A stretch of 64,000 nt of DNA from Bacteroidota bacterium (lineage in GTDB: Bacteria; Bacteroidota; JABWAT01). Where the stretch lies: assembly GCA_023151185.1 (NCBI GenBank), contig JAKLJL010000004.1, forward strand, positions 197,586 through 261,585, given 5' to 3'. The notes beneath the pieces were generated by a model, which saw only the letters and a program-made list of their open reading frames with translations, searched no databases and was not told where the DNA came from. Every line of letters starts with the position of its first letter. Positions within the stretch are counted from its first letter, which is position 1. A program made the position numbers and the translations under genes. This document shows positions 63,308 to 64,000 of the stretch, piece by piece.

Positions 63308-63356
63308 AAATAAAAATTAAAGTGCTAGTTATGTTTATTCAAGTCGGGTCTATTTT

Positions 63357-64000
63357 ATGAGTTTTGAGCGATTGTATCAGTTTAATAGAATTTTGGATCA
63401 TTTCGCATCAGACCAATTTTTGTCCGTACATATTTACCCAACCTATTCAGGGAGATTTTCAGAAGTAACATTCAATGTGTCGAAAAATCTTGCCTACTTC
63501 GATATTGACCCTTCGCTTTTTAGAAATGCTTTTTATGAGTATCTGCAATCCAATGGCTCAATTGGCATATCCAGACAAAAAATTGAATTTGATGTTGAAT
63601 ATAAGACCTTGATTGATATTGAAACCCTTGTTTCAAATACCATCAGATCCTATACAGAATCCGAGCTTTTTACAATCTTGGGTTGGAAAAAAGAATTTTC
63701 AATATACCAACCAGAAAACCGGAAAAATTTGGGATATGGAAAATTCAGATCTCAAATCGATGTTCTGGTTTACTCTTTTTGTTTTAGGACAAAAAAATCT
63801 ATAACTGACATTATCAGAAACTTACCGGGTCAACAATCACTGGAGATTTACCGGTCGGCATTAACACTGAGCCTTCTTGGATATCTCAAAATTGAGGACT
63901 CACACAATTCACCCGAAAGAGTTGAAAAAATGGAACAACCTAAAACTCTTAATGACAATCTTCCACCAGTAAAAGGTACTACTGAAAATAAGAATGGCGA
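63357..64000 (+). CDS. Partial protein with DUF4388-like character (3' end outside window)
   Basis: The frame is open from ATG 63357 to the window end, at least 214 residues. No signal peptide or membrane helix. The middle (RSYTESELFTILGWKKEFSI) resembles the 'SEEALYELLTW' region of DUF4388 domains, and SITDIIRNLPGQQSLEIYR with LGYLKI resembles the winged helix that often follows it. A low-complexity, polar tail begins near EKMEQPKTL. AT-rich codon use like the preceding gene. DUF4388 next to roadblock proteins fits MglA-type GTPase systems, but similarity is weak and the call is tentative. Confidence 0.5.
   Translation, partial: MSFERLYQFNRILDHFASDQFLSVHIYPTYSGRFSEVTFNVSKNLAYFDIDPSLFRNAFYEYLQSNGSIGISRQKIEFDVEYKTLIDIETLVSNTIRSYTESELFTILGWKKEFSIYQPENRKNLGYGKFRSQIDVLVYSFCFRTKKSITDIIRNLPGQQSLEIYRSALTLSLLGYLKIEDSHNSPERVEKMEQPKTLNDNLPPVKGTTENKNG

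Noticed and set aside
1-64000. CRISPR array, rRNA, tRNA or insertion sequence
   Set aside because: No regularly spaced repeats, no T-loop-like tRNA signature, no rRNA segments and no transposase were recognised on either strand.

Overview
The window looks like a chromosomal segment of a Gram-negative bacterium of the Bacteroidota/Chlorobiota/Ignavibacteriota (FCB) superphylum. The evidence is a type IX secretion C-terminal sorting domain, an S46 dipeptidyl-peptidase, a PUR-alpha-like DUF3276 protein, a DUF4139 protein, many small outer-membrane barrel proteins, and promoters of the Bacteroidota type (TAnnTTTG at -7, weak TTTG about 20 bases upstream). Unlike classical Bacteroidota, many genes also have good Shine-Dalgarno sequences. 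CCGG is conspicuously frequent in the core genes. I do not name a species.

Layout. 1-5 kb: the 3' end of ftsZ, a sorting-domain protein, an AT-rich pair of paralogous barrel proteins, and fumC. 5.3-6.7 kb: a decayed DUF4143-type ATPase. 6.8-12.4 kb (minus): a LuxR-type membrane regulator, a TPR protein, a CBS protein and a patatin-barrel protein. 12.6-24.4 kb (plus): BatA-like protein, hflX, a reductase, queD, hemH, ornithine aminotransferase, miaB, then a tightly coupled SPOR / metallo-beta-lactamase / sigma-54 activator operon. 24.5-27.1 kb: a barrel protein, a CoA-binding protein and a TatD-radical SAM fusion. 27.1-27.6 kb: a regulatory gap with three DnaA-box-like sites. 27.6-32.4 kb: carbamoyl-phosphate synthase large subunit split into two genes with a DUF4139 gene between them. 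32.6-43.3 kb: DUF3276 gene and an 11-gene nuo operon lacking nuoE, F and G. 43.4-55 kb: S46 peptidase, Smr and GIY-YIG-like genes, typA, nhaA, mog, thiL, anmK and hemB. 55-64 kb: a barrel protein, then a signalling cluster.

The most interesting part is 56.2-64 kb. A soluble PAS histidine kinase overlaps a gene that fuses a receiver domain, a DUF4388 domain and a metallo-beta-lactamase domain of the oxygen-binding di-iron (ODP) type. A soluble five-PAS hybrid kinase follows, then a gap carrying a perfect Crp/Fnr-family palindrome, a roadblock protein and a partial, possibly DUF4388-like protein. I infer a cytoplasmic oxygen- or redox-sensing phosphorelay. Second in interest is a Fur/PerR-like palindrome overlapping a promoter that would make a short, terminator-ended RNA upstream of typA. 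Fumarase, complex I without an NADH module, and heme biosynthesis together indicate a respiring cell.

All calls were made by eye from sequence; no database search was run.
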